Notes: generated by a model not told the origin, from the letters alone. Positions 15,490-25,475 are shown, counted from the stretch's first letter. The stretch: 47,830 nucleotides of DNA from Bradyrhizobium oropedii (GCF_020889685.1 NZ_JACMYO010000050.1:1-47830); one strand, 5' to 3'. A program made the numbers and translations.

Positions 15490-18222
15490 CTACGCCGTAC
15501 GCGCCAGAGGTCTGCGCCGACTAGGCTGACCCGAGCCGGCTGAAGGCCCCTGGCGATGCCCGGCCAGCAGCTCGCGGATCTGGGCGGCCGGCTTCGGCGG
15601 GCTGAACAGGTAGCCCTGCATTTCCGAGCAACCGAGCTCGCGCAGCAATTGCTGCTGCTGCGCGGTCTCGACGCCTTCCGCCGTCGTGGTCATGCTGCGC
15701 TCGGCGGCGATGTTGACGACCGCCTCGACGATGCCGGCCGAGCCCTGCGGATCGGCGATGTCGGTGACGAAGCAGCGGTCGATCTTGATCTTGTCGAACG
15801 GGAAGCGCTTCAGATAGCTCAGCGACGAATAGCCGGTGCCGAAATCGTCGAGCGCGATCCGGATGCCGATGGCGCGGAGCTGGTGCAGCGCGGCGAGCGC
15901 CGTCTCGTCGTCACGGATCAGCACGGCCTCGGTGATCTCGAGCTCGAGCCGGCCGGCTGACAGTCCCGATGCCGCCAGGGCGGCGATCACCTTGAGTGCC
16001 AGCGTGCCGCTTCGGAACTGCACCGGCGAGACGTTGACCGCGAGCTTGATCTGATCGGGCCAGTTCACGGCTTCCTTGCAGGCCGTCATCAGCACCCATT
16101 CGCCGAGCTGGTTGATCAGGCCGGTCTCCTCGGCGATCGGCACGAACTCCGCCGGCGAGATCATGCCGCGTGCCGGGTGGCGCCAGCGCACCAGCGCCTC
16201 GCAGCCGGTGATCTCGTTGCTGCGCAGGTCGACGCAGGGCTGGTAATGCACTTCGAGCCCGCTGCCGGCGGAGATCGTCTGCCGCAGCTCCATCTCGAGC
16301 TCGCGGCGGGCGCGGGCGTCGGCATCCATCGCCGGCTCGAAGAAGCGCGAGACACGCCGGCCGGCCGACTTCGCCGCATACATCGCCAGGTCGGCATTCT
16401 TCATGATCTGGTCGAGATCGGTGCCGTCCTTCGGCGCCAGCGCAATACCGATGCTGGCGTCGGTCGTGACCTGGTGGCCGAGGCATTGATAGGGGGAGCG
16501 GATCACCTCGTAGATGCGTGCGACGAGGTCCGTGACCTCGACCTCGCTCCGCACGCCGGTCTGCACGATCGCGAATTCGTCGCCGCCGAGCCGGGCAACG
16601 AAATCGCCGTCGCCGATCACGCCGCTCAACGTCCTCGCCACGGACTTGAGAAGGTCATCGCCGACCATGTGGCCGAGCGAGTCGTTGACGCCCTTGAATT
16701 CGTCGATGTCGATATAGAGCACCGCCAGCTGGCTGTCTGCTGTGACATGCGGCAGCTCACGCTTGATCTCCTCGTGGAACAGCGCGCGGTTCGGCAGGTC
16801 GGTGAGAGCATCGTAATGCGCAAGATGCGTGATGCGCTCCTCGGCGCGGCGGCGCTCGGTGACGTCCTCGTGGGTCGCAAGCCAGCCGCCGTCGGCGAGC
16901 GGCTCGTTGACGATCTGGATCGAGCGCCCGTCGGGTGTCGTGATCACCATGGTGTTGCGGACGCCGACGTCGCGCAGCACCAGGTTGACGTAGCGTTCGA
17001 CGTCGCCCTGGAACGAGCCGGTCAGGTGGCGATGGACGACGACGTCGCGGAAGCTGCAGCCGGGCCGGATGACGTCAGCGGACAATCCGTACATCTCGAT
17101 GTAGCGCTTGTTGCAGATCACCAGGCGCTGCGCAGCATCGAACAGCAGCAGACCCTGGGTCATGTTGTTGACAGCGGTGTCGAGCCGGAGCTTCTCCAGC
17201 GTCAGGCGCTGCTGCTGGGCGCGATGCTGCTGCAGCAGCTTGCGCACCACGAGCGTCAGCAGGGTCGCGATCGCCAGCACGGAGATGCTGGTCACCGCGA
17301 TCAGGATGGCGATCTGCTCGCGCCAGTTGGCGAGTGCCGCTTCCGTCGTGGTTGTCGCGACGACCACGATCGGGAACTTGGTGAGCGCGCGCGACGACAC
17401 CAGACGGTCCTTGCCGTCCACCGGGCTGGTCAGCCGCGAGGTGCTCGCTGGCTGCTCGAACACCTGCTGCTGGCTGGCAGGGCCGGTGCGGAAGTTCTTC
17501 CCGATCATCTCCTCGACATGGGGATAGCGCGCCAGCAGCGTGCCGTCGCGATGGTGCATCGAGATCGCGGCGCCTTCGCCGAGCGCAACGGTGGAGAAGA
17601 ATTTCTCGAAGGTCGCCGGCTCGATACCCCGGCCGACCACGCCGAGGAACTCGCCATGCGGACCGGTGACCTTGCGGACGATGGCGGTGGTCCAGGCTCC
17701 GCTGACGCGGCTGACCACCGGCGCCACCAGCATGTCGGGCGAGTAGGGGCTTGACTTGAATATCTGGAAGTAGCTGCGATCGGCGATGCTGGCCTGCGGC
17801 AGCGGCCAGGCGCCCGAGCTGTTGATCAGCACCCCGTCGGCGTCGAACACATTGAGGCTGCCGACATTGGACAACGCGTCCATCTTGGACTTGAGCATCG
17901 CATGTATGTCGGCCGCCGACATCCGGCGTTTGTAATTCTCCGGCGTCGCGAGCCCGTTGTCGCGCATGAACGCGATCAGGTCGCGCTGGACAACCTCAAG
18001 GTCGTCGAGCTGCTGGTCGAAATGCCGTGCCAACAGCAGCACGGTGTTCTCGAGCTCGCGCTCGCTGTTGTGCAGGGCGCGCTCGCGGAAATTCTCGGCC
18101 ATCAGGGTGGCGCCGATTGCGATCGCGGCCATCAGCACGGCGCCGCCAAGGATCAGCCAGCGGATCGGACCGCTGCCGATCACCGAGTTGATGTTGAACG
18201 AGGCGTTGCCGTTTGGATTCAT
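15490..18222 (-). CDS. Membrane PDC/PAS GGDEF-EAL cyclic-di-GMP protein
   Basis: A 910-residue protein with transmembrane helices at about 19-43 and 303-328 enclosing a periplasmic double-PDC/dCache-type sensor (FDADGVLINSSG, then DRSYFQIFK). A PAS domain (about 345-455) is followed by a GGDEF domain with intact GGDEF at 546-550 and an EAL domain with the EAL triplet at 675-677, the QFRSG segment and DDFGTGYSSL. Both synthesis and hydrolysis of cyclic-di-GMP are possible on paper. The inhibitory I-site RxxD expected five residues before GGDEF reads GDGD, so product inhibition is probably absent. It is a lone gene divergent from the Flp pilin; the signal is unknown. Confidence 0.9.
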   Translation of the reverse strand: MNPNGNASFNINSVIGSGPIRWLILGGAVLMAAIAIGATLMAENFRERALHNSERELENTVLLLARHFDQQLDDLEVVQRDLIAFMRDNGLATPENYKRRMSAADIHAMLKSKMDALSNVGSLNVFDADGVLINSSGAWPLPQASIADRSYFQIFKSSPYSPDMLVAPVVSRVSGAWTTAIVRKVTGPHGEFLGVVGRGIEPATFEKFFSTVALGEGAAISMHHRDGTLLARYPHVEEMIGKNFRTGPASQQQVFEQPASTSRLTSPVDGKDRLVSSRALTKFPIVVVATTTTEAALANWREQIAILIAVTSISVLAIATLLTLVVRKLLQQHRAQQQRLTLEKLRLDTAVNNMTQGLLLFDAAQRLVICNKRYIEMYGLSADVIRPGCSFRDVVVHRHLTGSFQGDVERYVNLVLRDVGVRNTMVITTPDGRSIQIVNEPLADGGWLATHEDVTERRRAEERITHLAHYDALTDLPNRALFHEEIKRELPHVTADSQLAVLYIDIDEFKGVNDSLGHMVGDDLLKSVARTLSGVIGDGDFVARLGGDEFAIVQTGVRSEVEVTDLVARIYEVIRSPYQCLGHQVTTDASIGIALAPKDGTDLDQIMKNADLAMYAAKSAGRRVSRFFEPAMDADARARRELEMELRQTISAGSGLEVHYQPCVDLRSNEITGCEALVRWRHPARGMISPAEFVPIAEETGLINQLGEWVLMTACKEAVNWPDQIKLAVNVSPVQFRSGTLALKVIAALAASGLSAGRLELEITEAVLIRDDETALAALHQLRAIGIRIALDDFGTGYSSLSYLKRFPFDKIKIDRCFVTDIADPQGSAGIVEAVVNIAAERSMTTTAEGVETAQQQQLLRELGCSEMQGYLFSPPKPAAQIRELLAGHRQGPSAGSGQPSRRRPLARTA

Positions 18223-18649
18223 CTGACGCTATCGCTTCCAGGCGTTTCACCCGGAAGTAGGTTTCGTACACCTCCGGCCCGCGAAAGTCGTATCCAAACG
18301 AGATGGAGCGCCGGTTAGCGAGATTGGTTAACGAATGGTTGCCTGAATGGGGTGGGCGCTGCCCCCTTCGCTACGTATTTCCATTCGAACGAATGAAATG
18401 AGGAAATTGCCGTCGACGAAGCTTGCGCGCCCGGTACGCCGCGTCGGGGCTGATTGATATCGGGACAACAAGTTCCGAGAGCTGAACTGCACATTCTGCC
18501 GACGAAAGCGCGATGCGCGGAATCGATTGCCGCGTGCGAGGCCGGTTCAATAATCCGTTTACGATCTAAGTCCATGACGCGGCACAACGTCGTCGTCGGC
18601 ACGTTACTTGCGTGCCGTCGGACGCCGTTCAGTGCGTGAAAGTGTCATT
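18223..18649. other. Divergent intergenic region between GGDEF-EAL gene and pilin gene
   Basis: 427 bp without a recognisable gene. Near 18,310-18,400 it is relatively AT-rich and may hold the promoter of the GGDEF-EAL gene. A sigma-54-like promoter lies at 18597-18612 just ahead of the pilin. No RNA gene is visible. Confidence 0.4.
18597..18612 (+). promoter_or_regulatory. Candidate sigma-54 promoter for the Flp pilin gene
   Basis: CGGCACGTTACTTGCG matches the RpoN consensus TGGCACG-N4-TTGC except at the first base, with GG at 18598-18599 and GC at 18610-18611 exactly 10 bp apart. The predicted start would be about 27 nt before the ATG. The same bases also form an inverted repeat (GGCACG/CGTGCC), so a repressor site is an alternative. 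Confidence 0.4.
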
Positions 18650-18814
18650 ATGAAAAAGCTTGTGCAGAATTTTTGTGCCGACGAGACCGGAGCCACCGCG
18701 ATCGAGTACGGGCTGATCGCAACCGGCGTTGCCATCGCAATCATCGCTGCGGTGAAAGGCGTCGGCACCAAGCTCTCGGGCACCTACAGCACGGTCAGCG
18801 GCTCGCTGAAATAA
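18650..18814 (+). CDS. Flp family type IVb pilin
   Basis: A 54-residue prepilin. After a short leader (MKKLVQNFCADETG) comes the class-defining prepilin peptidase site G/ATAIEYGLIA, with the family Glu-Tyr pair at positions 5-6 of the mature protein, and one hydrophobic helix (IATGVAIAIIAAV). It would polymerise into Flp/Tad adhesive pili after CpaA-type processing. No cpa/tad assembly genes are in the window, so this is an orphan pilin using machinery encoded elsewhere. The ATG at 18650 is preferred over the longer frame because the leader length then fits. Confidence 0.9.
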   Translation: MKKLVQNFCADETGATAIEYGLIATGVAIAIIAAVKGVGTKLSGTYSTVSGSLK

Positions 18815-18830
18815 TCCAGCGCATCGGCGA

Positions 18831-19352
18831 TCACGCGCCCGCGCGATAGTGCCCGGACTTGCCGCCGATCTTCTCGATCAGATGAATGCCTTCGATGCGC
18901 ACGCCGCGCTCGACCGCCTTGATCATGTCGTAGATCGTCAGGCAAGCGACCGAAACCGCGGTCAGCGCCTCCATCTCGACGCCGGTCGGCCCCGTCACCT
19001 TGACGCTGGCGCGGACGATGCAGCCGGGCAGCTTGGCGTCGGTTGCGATATCGATCGTGACCTTGCTCAGCGCCAGCGGGTGGCAGAGCGGGATCAATTC
19101 CGAGGTCCGCTTCGCCGCCATGATGCCGGCGATCCGCGCGGTCGCCAGCACATCGCCCTTCTTGGCCTCGCCGGATTCGATCAGCGCGAGCGTTGCCTTG
19201 CTCATCAGGACGCGGCCTTCGGCAACCGCGGTCCGCTCGGTCGCCGGCTTGGCCGAGACGTCGACCATGCGCGCGTCACCCTTGGCGTCGATATGAGTGA
19301 GGGCCGTGCCCGACGGCTCGACCTTGCTCTTGGCCTTGGTTGTCCGCGCCAT
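18831..19352 (-). CDS. moaC: Cyclic pyranopterin monophosphate synthase MoaC
   Basis: A 173-residue enzyme of molybdenum cofactor synthesis that converts the MoaA product into cyclic pyranopterin monophosphate. Family landmarks are [14 protein letters not shown] near the N-terminus, [18 protein letters not shown] in the middle, [20 protein letters not shown] with the conserved Glu-Met-Glu, and IEKIGGKSG at the end. The N-terminal ~20 residues ([14 protein letters not shown]) are an extension. It starts 4 nt after trpC, and this trpD-trpC-moaC linkage is common in rhizobia. The usual downstream moeA and lexA are absent; the pilin gene faces it instead. Confidence 0.95.
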   Translation of the reverse strand: MARTTKAKSKVEPSGTALTHIDAKGDARMVDVSAKPATERTAVAEGRVLMSKATLALIESGEAKKGDVLATARIAGIMAAKRTSELIPLCHPLALSKVTIDIATDAKLPGCIVRASVKVTGPTGVEMEALTAVSVACLTIYDMIKAVERGVRIEGIHLIEKIGGKSGHYRAGA

Positions 19353-19356
19353 CGCG

Positions 19357-20178
19357 TCAGCGCGTGCCGGTGGCGCGCGATGCGGTCGGCCGCGTCAGCA
19401 ATGCGCGGGTCGCCGCGGTGACGTCCTGCTGGCGCATCAGGCTCTCGCCGACCAGGAATGTCGACATCCCGACGCGTTCGAGGCGGGCGAGGTCGTCAGG
19501 TGTGAAGATGCCGCTCTCGCCGACCATCAGGCGGTCGCGCGGGATCAGCGGCGCCAGCGCCTCGCTGGTCGCGAGCGTGGTCTCGAAGGTACGGAGATTG
19601 CGGTTGTTGACGCCGATCATCGGCGATCGCAGCTTCAGGGCGCGATCGAGCTCGGCGCGGTCGTGGATCTCGATCAGCACATCCATGCCATGGCCGAGCG
19701 CGGCATCCTCGATCTCACCGGCCGCGCCATCGTCGAGCGCGGCCATGATGATCAGGATGCAATCGGCGCCATGGGCGCGCGCCTCCGCCACCTGATAGGT
19801 GTCGAACATGAAGTCCTTGCGCAGCACCGGCAGATTGGTCGCCGCACGGGCCGCCACCATGAAGTCGAGATGGCCCTGGAACGAGGGCGCATCGGTCAGC
19901 ACCGACAGGCACGCCGCGCCGCCGGCCTCATAGGCTTTCGCGAGAACGGGCGGATCGAAGTCGGCGCGGATCAGCCCCTTCGAGGGCGAGGCCTTCTTCA
20001 CTTCCGCGATCAGGGCATACTCGCCGCTTGCATGCTTGTCCTTGAGGGCGCGGACGAAGCCGCGCGGGGCCGGCGCCGATTTCGCCAGCGCCTCGACGTC
20101 GGCGAGCGGACGCGCGCGCTTCGCAGCGGCGATCTCCTCGCGCTTGTAAGCCTCGATCTTGGTCAGGATGTCCGACAT
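19357..20178 (-). CDS. trpC: Indole-3-glycerol phosphate synthase TrpC
   Basis: A 273-residue TIM-barrel enzyme that closes the indole ring in tryptophan synthesis, acting on CdRP. Signature segments in order: [28 protein letters not shown] with the catalytic lysine, [26 protein letters not shown] and [11 protein letters not shown]. Full length, with no fusion to TrpF. It begins 10 nt after trpD and ends 4 nt before moaC, clearly one operon. Confidence 0.96.
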   Translation of the reverse strand: MSDILTKIEAYKREEIAAAKRARPLADVEALAKSAPAPRGFVRALKDKHASGEYALIAEVKKASPSKGLIRADFDPPVLAKAYEAGGAACLSVLTDAPSFQGHLDFMVAARAATNLPVLRKDFMFDTYQVAEARAHGADCILIIMAALDDGAAGEIEDAALGHGMDVLIEIHDRAELDRALKLRSPMIGVNNRNLRTFETTLATSEALAPLIPRDRLMVGESGIFTPDDLARLERVGMSTFLVGESLMRQQDVTAATRALLTRPTASRATGTR

Positions 20179-20188
20179 CTCTGTACTC

Positions 20189-21202
20189 TCAACCGTTGGA
20201 AACCGCGACCAGATGCTTCAGCCGTGCCGCGGCCGCGCCGCTGTCGAGCGACTGGGTACCGATCGCAACGCCTTCCTTCAGATCCTTGGCGCGCCCGGCA
20301 ACGATGAGCGCAGCGGCAGCGTTCAGCAAAGCGACGTCGCGATAGGCGCTCGGCTTGCCGTTCAGCACGCTGGACAGCGCGATCGCGTTGGCATCGGCAT
20401 CGCCGCCCTTCAGCGCCTCGCCGCCGACGCGGCCGAGGCCGGCATCTTCCGGCGTGACCTCTGATGTCGTGATCTCGCCGTTCTCCAGCCTGGCAACGAA
20501 GGTCGGGCCGGTGAGAGTGATCTCGTCGAGGCCATCGGAGCCGTGCACGACCCAGATCTTGTCGGAGCCGAGATTCTTCAAGACCTGCGCCAGCGGCTGG
20601 ACCCATTGCCGCGAGAACACGCCGACCATCTGCCGCTTGACGCCGGCCGGGTTCGACAGCGGTCCGAGCAGGTTGAAGATGGTGCGGGTGGCGAGCTCGA
20701 CCCGGGTCGGGCCGACATTCTTCATGGCCGGATGATGCGCCGGCGCGAACATGAAGCCGATGCCGGCTTCCTTGACGCAGCGCCCGACCTGTTCGGGCGT
20801 CAGGTCGATCTTGACGCCGAGCGAGGCCAGCACGTCGGCCGAGCCCGAACGGGACGACAGCGCGCGGTTGCCGTGCTTGGCAACGGGCACGCCGGCGCCG
20901 GCCACGATGAAGGCGGCGCAGGTCGAGACGTTGACCGAGCCGGAGCCGTCACCGCCGGTGCCGACGATGTCGACGGCCTCGGCCGGCGCCTTGACCGGCA
21001 GCATCTTGCCGCGCATCGCGCTCACGGCGCCGGTGATCTCCTCGACGGTCTCGCCGCGCACCCGCAGCGCCATCAACAGCCCGCCCATCTGCGAGGGCGT
21101 GGCATCGCCCGACATCATGCTGTCGAAGGCAGACGCCGCTTCTTCACGCGTCAGCGTGGCGCCGGTGGCGACTTTTCCGATGATCGATTTCAGGTCGTCC
21201 AT
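20189..21202 (-). CDS. trpD: Anthranilate phosphoribosyltransferase TrpD
   Basis: A 337-residue enzyme that transfers phosphoribose from PRPP to anthranilate. The PRPP-binding [15 protein letters not shown] (about residues 79-93), [21 protein letters not shown], and [20 protein letters not shown] are diagnostic. No trpG is found between it and the upstream ppiD, which fits bradyrhizobia where TrpE and TrpG are fused and encoded elsewhere (established for the group). It heads the trpDC-moaC run, 64 bp downstream of ppiD. Confidence 0.96.
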   Translation of the reverse strand: MDDLKSIIGKVATGATLTREEAASAFDSMMSGDATPSQMGGLLMALRVRGETVEEITGAVSAMRGKMLPVKAPAEAVDIVGTGGDGSGSVNVSTCAAFIVAGAGVPVAKHGNRALSSRSGSADVLASLGVKIDLTPEQVGRCVKEAGIGFMFAPAHHPAMKNVGPTRVELATRTIFNLLGPLSNPAGVKRQMVGVFSRQWVQPLAQVLKNLGSDKIWVVHGSDGLDEITLTGPTFVARLENGEITTSEVTPEDAGLGRVGGEALKGGDADANAIALSSVLNGKPSAYRDVALLNAAAALIVAGRAKDLKEGVAIGTQSLDSGAAAARLKHLVAVSNG

Positions 21203-21266
21203 TCGCTGGCTCAGGTCTGTTGTTGGAGCGCGGCAAACACGGAAAGCGCTTGCACCGGGATCATGC

Positions 21267-23166
21267 TCAATTATTTGCGCCTGTCACCTGTGCGAAGGCT
21301 GCCTGGTTGACGGTCACGCCGATGTCGGACTCGATCTTCGAGACATATTGCGCGACCTGCTCGTCGCTCAACGAGCGCCGCAGCGCCTCGGTGAGCTGCT
21401 TGACCTCGTTGGAGGCAAAGTCGACCGGGGGCACCGTCACGCCGGTGACGCGGAACACGACCCACTGGCTGCCGCCGGCGACGGACGTCTGTCCGTCGCT
21501 GTCCTTGGCGGTGCGGAAGGCGGCTGCGATCACGCCGGCCGGCACGTTCGGCAGGGTTGCCTCGCGGCGGAAGTTCGCCGCGGTCTCCACCTTGACGCCG
21601 GCCGCGGTGGCCTCGTCGGCGAGCTTGGCACCGCCATCGAGCTTCTGCACGATCTCGGTCGCCTTGGCGCGCAGCTTGGCGGAGACTTGGTCCTCGCGCC
21701 ATTTGGCCTCGACCTGGTCGCGGACCTCGTCGAGGGTGCGCTCGCGCGACGGCGTGATGCCGAGCACGTCGTACCAGACATAGCCGTTGTTGAACTGGAT
21801 CGGGTCGTTGTCGACGCCGACGTCGCTGTTGAAGGCCTGCGACACCACGTCGAGGCCGCGCGGAATGTTGGACGCGACCTGGCCGTTCGGCAGACGCCCC
21901 GAGCGGTCGACCGCGTCGATCGTGACGGCGGTCAGTTTCAGCTTCTGTGCCGCATCGATGACGCTGGAGCCGCCGCCGCGCTCGTCTTCCATCTTGTCGC
22001 GCAGCTCGGCGACCTTGGTGCGGGCGCGCTCGGATGCGATCTCGTTCTTCACCTGCTGGGCGAGGCTCTCATAGGTCGGGGTCACGCCGGGCTCGATCTT
22101 GCCGACCTTGACCAGCGCGATGCCAAAGCGGCCCTGGACCGGCTGGCTGACTTCGCCTGTGGGCAGCGCGAAGGCGGCATCGCCAACCGCCGGATCGAGG
22201 ATCGCCGACTTTGCGACCAGACCGAGATTGACGTCGGCCGGATTGAGCTTGCGCTCCTTGGCAATGTCGTCGAACGAGGTGCCCGACGCGATGCGGGCGC
22301 GGGCAGCCTGCGCCTCACCGGCGTCCGGGAATACGATCTGCGATACCTCACGTTTTTCCGGCGTGCTGAGCCGGTCCTTGCGCTCTTCGAAGAGCTTCCT
22401 GGCATCCTCATCCGACACCGTTTCCCACTTGCCGATTTCCTCGGGCGTGATCGCGACGAAGGCGATCTTGCGGTATTCGGGCGCACGGAATTGAACCTTG
22501 TGGTCCTCGAAATAGGCGGCGAGCGCCTCGGGCGAGGGCGGATCGATGGTGCCGGCCTGTGCAGCGCCGAGGGTGACGTAGTCGATCGAGCGCTGCTCGT
22601 TCTGGAAACGGGTCAGCGCCTCGACCATCGATTTGGTCGGCTCGATCCCGGACGAGACGGTGCCGGCGATCTGCCGCCGCAGGCCGACGCGGCGCTGCTC
22701 GGCGATGTAGCGGCCTTCGGTGTAGCCAAAGTTGCGGATCACGGACTGGAAGCGCTGCGGGTCGAACTGACCGTTGAGGCCCTTGAAGTTCGGGTCGTTG
22801 TAGATCGTGCGCAGCACCTCGGCGTCGGACTGGTTGAGGCCCATGCGGCGCGCCTCCTCGTCGAGTGCGGCCTCCGCGAGCGTCTGCTGCAGCACCTGGC
22901 GGTCAATCCCGAAGGCGCGCCTGATCCGGGGTCAGCGGGCGGCCGAACTGGCGGCCGAGCTGCTGCAACCGGTCGGTGTAGATCTGGCGGAACTGCTCGG
23001 CCGAAATCTCGGTCCCGCCGACCTTGGCGAAGGTCGACTGGCCAAACCCCTTGAAGATGTCGGCAATGCCCCAAATTCCGAAACTGACGATCAAAACGCC
23101 CATCACCACGGCCATAATCGTCTTGCCGAGCCAGTTTGATGAGGCTTTCCGCATTCCTCGAAGCAT
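21267..23166 (-). pseudogene. ppiD: PpiD/SurA-like peptidyl-prolyl isomerase, frameshifted as given
   Basis: Two frames together give a ~633-residue periplasmic chaperone. The N-part from ATG 23166 (MLRGMRKASSNWLGK) has a membrane anchor (IMAVVMGVLIVSFGIWGI) and SurA_N start (GGTEISAEQFRQIY). The C-part from about 22915 carries the rest of SurA_N, the parvulin domain (REVSQIVFPDAGEAQAARARI, then GLVAKSAILDP) and a C-terminal chaperone region. The frame breaks in CAGGCGCGCCTTC near 22915-22925: adding one GC dinucleotide restores QARAFGIDRQVLQQT. The total of 1900 nt becomes a multiple of three after adding 2. It may be a real pseudogene or a sequence error in a GC run; everything else is well preserved. 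Confidence 0.85.
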
Positions 23167-23419
23167 GGGTCCAACTTGTTTTACAGGAGGGGAACCGGGT
23201 CGTGCCCAAGTGGGACCAAAAGTCAGGACTTTTTGTCCGGCAGCAGGGGCGTCACCGAATTGAAAACGCTTATAAAGTGGCCGACGCGCGCCCGCAACCA
23301 TGGGTGAGGGGGCGGATTGAAGCGGTAAGACGCCGCGCGGCCGGCGTGATCCGGTGCTCTGGAAGTCGCCGCCCGGCTCTGATAGCGCAGGGGCACGCTC
23401 GAACGATGGGAAATCCGAC

Positions 23420-24172
23420 ATGACCGACGCCATCCGGCCGCTGATCGCCGGCAACTGGAAAATGAACGGCCTGAAATCCTCTTTTGCCGAGTTCGACGCA
23501 ATGCTGGCGGGCGCCGGCGACGTCGCTGCCAAGGCGGATCTCCTGGTCTGTCCGCCGGCGACATTGGTCGAGGCCTTTGCCGACAAGGCACGCGGCTCGA
23601 AGGTCGCCGTCGGCGCCCAGGACTGCCACCCGAAGGCATCGGGTGCCCACACCGGCGACCTCTCGGCGGAGATGTTCAAAGACCTTGGCGCGGTCGCGAT
23701 CATCGTCGGCCACTCCGAGCGGCGCGCCGACCATGGCGAGACCGACGCGTTGATTCGGCAGAAGGCGGAGGCCGTCTGGCGCGCCGGATTGACCGCGATC
23801 GTCTGCATCGGCGAGACGCGCGAGCAGCGCGATGCCGGCAAGACGCTCGATGTCTGCGGCACCCAGCTTGCGGGCTCACTGCCCGACGGTTCGACCGCAG
23901 CCAACCTAGTGGTGGCCTATGAGCCGGTCTGGGCGATCGGCACCGGCCTGACCCCGACAGCCAAGGATGTCGAGGAAGTTCATCGGTTTATCCGAGGTCA
24001 GCTCACCGATCGCTTCAAGGCCGAGGGAAACAGGATCAGGATCCTGTATGGCGGCTCGGTCAAGCCGTCGAACGCAGCCGAGCTGATGGCGGTCGCCAAT
24101 GTCAACGGCGCGCTGGTCGGCGGCGCCAGCCTGAAGGCGTCCGACTTCCTGGCGATCGCCGCGGGCTGCTAG
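23420..24172 (+). CDS. tpiA: Triosephosphate isomerase TpiA
   Basis: A 250-residue TIM-barrel enzyme interconverting dihydroxyacetone phosphate and glyceraldehyde 3-phosphate. AGNWKMNG (substrate Asn and Lys), [14 protein letters not shown] with the catalytic His, [11 protein letters not shown] with the catalytic Glu, and the phosphate loop [11 protein letters not shown] are all intact. The ATG at 23420 begins [17 protein letters not shown]; the longer upstream frame is rejected. Its stop overlaps the stop of the convergent acetyltransferase gene in a CTAG palindrome. It opens the tpiA-secG-pyrG-kdsA-eno-pdh block. Confidence 0.97.
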   Translation: MTDAIRPLIAGNWKMNGLKSSFAEFDAMLAGAGDVAAKADLLVCPPATLVEAFADKARGSKVAVGAQDCHPKASGAHTGDLSAEMFKDLGAVAIIVGHSERRADHGETDALIRQKAEAVWRAGLTAIVCIGETREQRDAGKTLDVCGTQLAGSLPDGSTAANLVVAYEPVWAIGTGLTPTAKDVEEVHRFIRGQLTDRFKAEGNRIRILYGGSVKPSNAAELMAVANVNGALVGGASLKASDFLAIAAGC

Positions 24173-24699
24173 GCGGCCGCCGCGCCGATCCGCTTCCAGT
24201 AGATCATCGTCCCGGTGAGGCCGCCGTGCGGCTTCAGTGCGTAATCCGGGATGATGCCGCTGAGCTGAAAGCCTGATCTCTCGTAGAGCGGCGCGGCGCC
24301 GTCGTCGACGGCGGTGTCGAGCACCAGCAACGCGCGTCCGTGCGCGATCGCAAGCGCCTCGGCGGCGCGCAGCAAGGCGGTCGCGACGCCGCGATGGCGA
24401 TGGCTGAGGCGCGTCATCATCTTGGCGATCTCCGCGCGATGCGGCTGGTTCGGCGGCAGCTTGAGCAGCAGCGTCACGGTGCCGATCAGATTGTCGCCGT
24501 CGAATGCGCCGAGTACGATTCGCTCACCGCGGGCCGCGGCGCCAAGCGAGTCCTGCCAGAACGCCTCGGCGTCATTCAGCGCCAATGGATGCATGAAGCT
24601 CACGGAGCCGCCGCTGGCGACGGTCTCAATCAGGAGTTCGCTGAGCGCGCTGCGAATCTCAGGCGCATCCTCGAGCGGCTTGATGACAAAGTGCGACAT
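24169..24699 (-). CDS. GNAT-family N-acetyltransferase
   Basis: A 176-residue single-domain GNAT protein. The central strand ([21 protein letters not shown]), the acetyl-CoA pyrophosphate loop in [15 protein letters not shown], and the C-terminal [17 protein letters not shown] are typical. It may acetylate an amino group of a small molecule or antibiotic; the substrate is not predictable. It lies 4 nt downstream of the XRE-cupin regulator gene and is probably co-transcribed with it, so it is likely the regulator's main target. It converges on tpiA with overlapping stop codons. Confidence 0.85.
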   Translation of the reverse strand: MSHFVIKPLEDAPEIRSALSELLIETVASGGSVSFMHPLALNDAEAFWQDSLGAAARGERIVLGAFDGDNLIGTVTLLLKLPPNQPHRAEIAKMMTRLSHRHRGVATALLRAAEALAIAHGRALLVLDTAVDDGAAPLYERSGFQLSGIIPDYALKPHGGLTGTMIYWKRIGAAAA

Positions 24700-24703
24700 G
24701 CAT

Positions 24704-25270
24704 TCAGCTCCGCGCCAGCGTCACGACGTAGATACAGGCGGTATTGCTCTCGTTGGCGAAGGTCGTTTCCGCCGGCGGACCGAAGCCGAGGCAATCGCCG
24801 GCGGCGAGTTCATGGCGCGCACTGCCTTCGGTGATGACGAGGCTGCCGCTCAAGACCCAGACCAGTTGGCGGATATGGGCGTAGGAAGAGGCGGGCAGCG
24901 TCACCGTCTGCTTTGGCGGCAGCTCGACCCGCACCAACTCGACCGGATGATCTGGGCTGCTGAACACCTGGCGGCGCAGATAGCCGGTTTCAGGATCGCG
25001 CCAAACCGGCTGCCTGGCGGCGCGTGACACCCGCTCGTTCGGCCCCTCGACGCGCAGCATCAGCCCGGCCAAGGTGAGATCGAAGGCTGAGGCAATGCGG
25101 ACCAGCACGGCCGCGGTGGGGCTGACCTCGGCGCGCTCGATCTTGCTGATGGTGGCCTTGGAGACGTCGGACGTTTTGGCGAGATCTGCGAGCGACCAGC
25201 CGCGTTGGTCGCGTTCCAGCCGAATCCGTTGCGCCAGGCGTTGGGTGAGGTCGTCTACTAAAATATCCAT
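24704..25270 (-). CDS. XRE-cupin transcriptional regulator
   Basis: A 188-residue regulator with an N-terminal lambda-repressor-like helix-turn-helix (about residues 12-66, WSLADLAKTSDVSKATISKIER) and a C-terminal cupin (about 105-185, LVWVLSGSLVITEG, then ELAAGDCLGFGPP). Cupins in such proteins bind a small effector. An upstream palindrome at 25274-25287 is probably its own operator. It forms a two-gene unit with the GNAT gene, suggesting autoregulated control of the acetyltransferase. Confidence 0.88.
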   Translation of the reverse strand: MDILVDDLTQRLAQRIRLERDQRGWSLADLAKTSDVSKATISKIERAEVSPTAAVLVRIASAFDLTLAGLMLRVEGPNERVSRAARQPVWRDPETGYLRRQVFSSPDHPVELVRVELPPKQTVTLPASSYAHIRQLVWVLSGSLVITEGSARHELAAGDCLGFGPPAETTFANESNTACIYVVTLARS

Positions 25271-25273
25271 TTG

Positions 25274-25287
25274 TCTACTTTAGTAGA
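25274..25287. promoter_or_regulatory. Palindromic operator upstream of the XRE-cupin gene
   Basis: TCTACT-TT-AGTAGA is a perfect 6-bp inverted repeat in an AT-rich stretch, starting 3 bp before the regulator ATG. Bound protein would block its own transcription or translation start. Confidence 0.5.
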
Positions 25288-25475
25288 AAATCACGGCCTC
25301 GTTCAAGTGCCCAGGCGGTGGTGATGCAGGCCGCTTGCCATCATGCGCGCTGCGACTATCTCGGGGGTGACAATGCCCGGTGCAATCGTGTAACAGGGCG
25401 CGACTTTCACGAAACCCGCAAAGCCGATAGCGCCGTTTGTCTGGCCGCTTGGCGGCTTGTGACGGAAGGCTTGCG

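Noticed and set aside
16177..17754. A 525-codon plus-strand open frame
   Set aside because: Antisense to the GGDEF-EAL gene with no recognisable domains.
20751..23054. A 767-codon plus-strand open frame
   Set aside because: It lies antisense to ppiD and trpD, has Arg/Gly/Asp-rich low-complexity translation typical of GC-rich antisense frames, and no family features.
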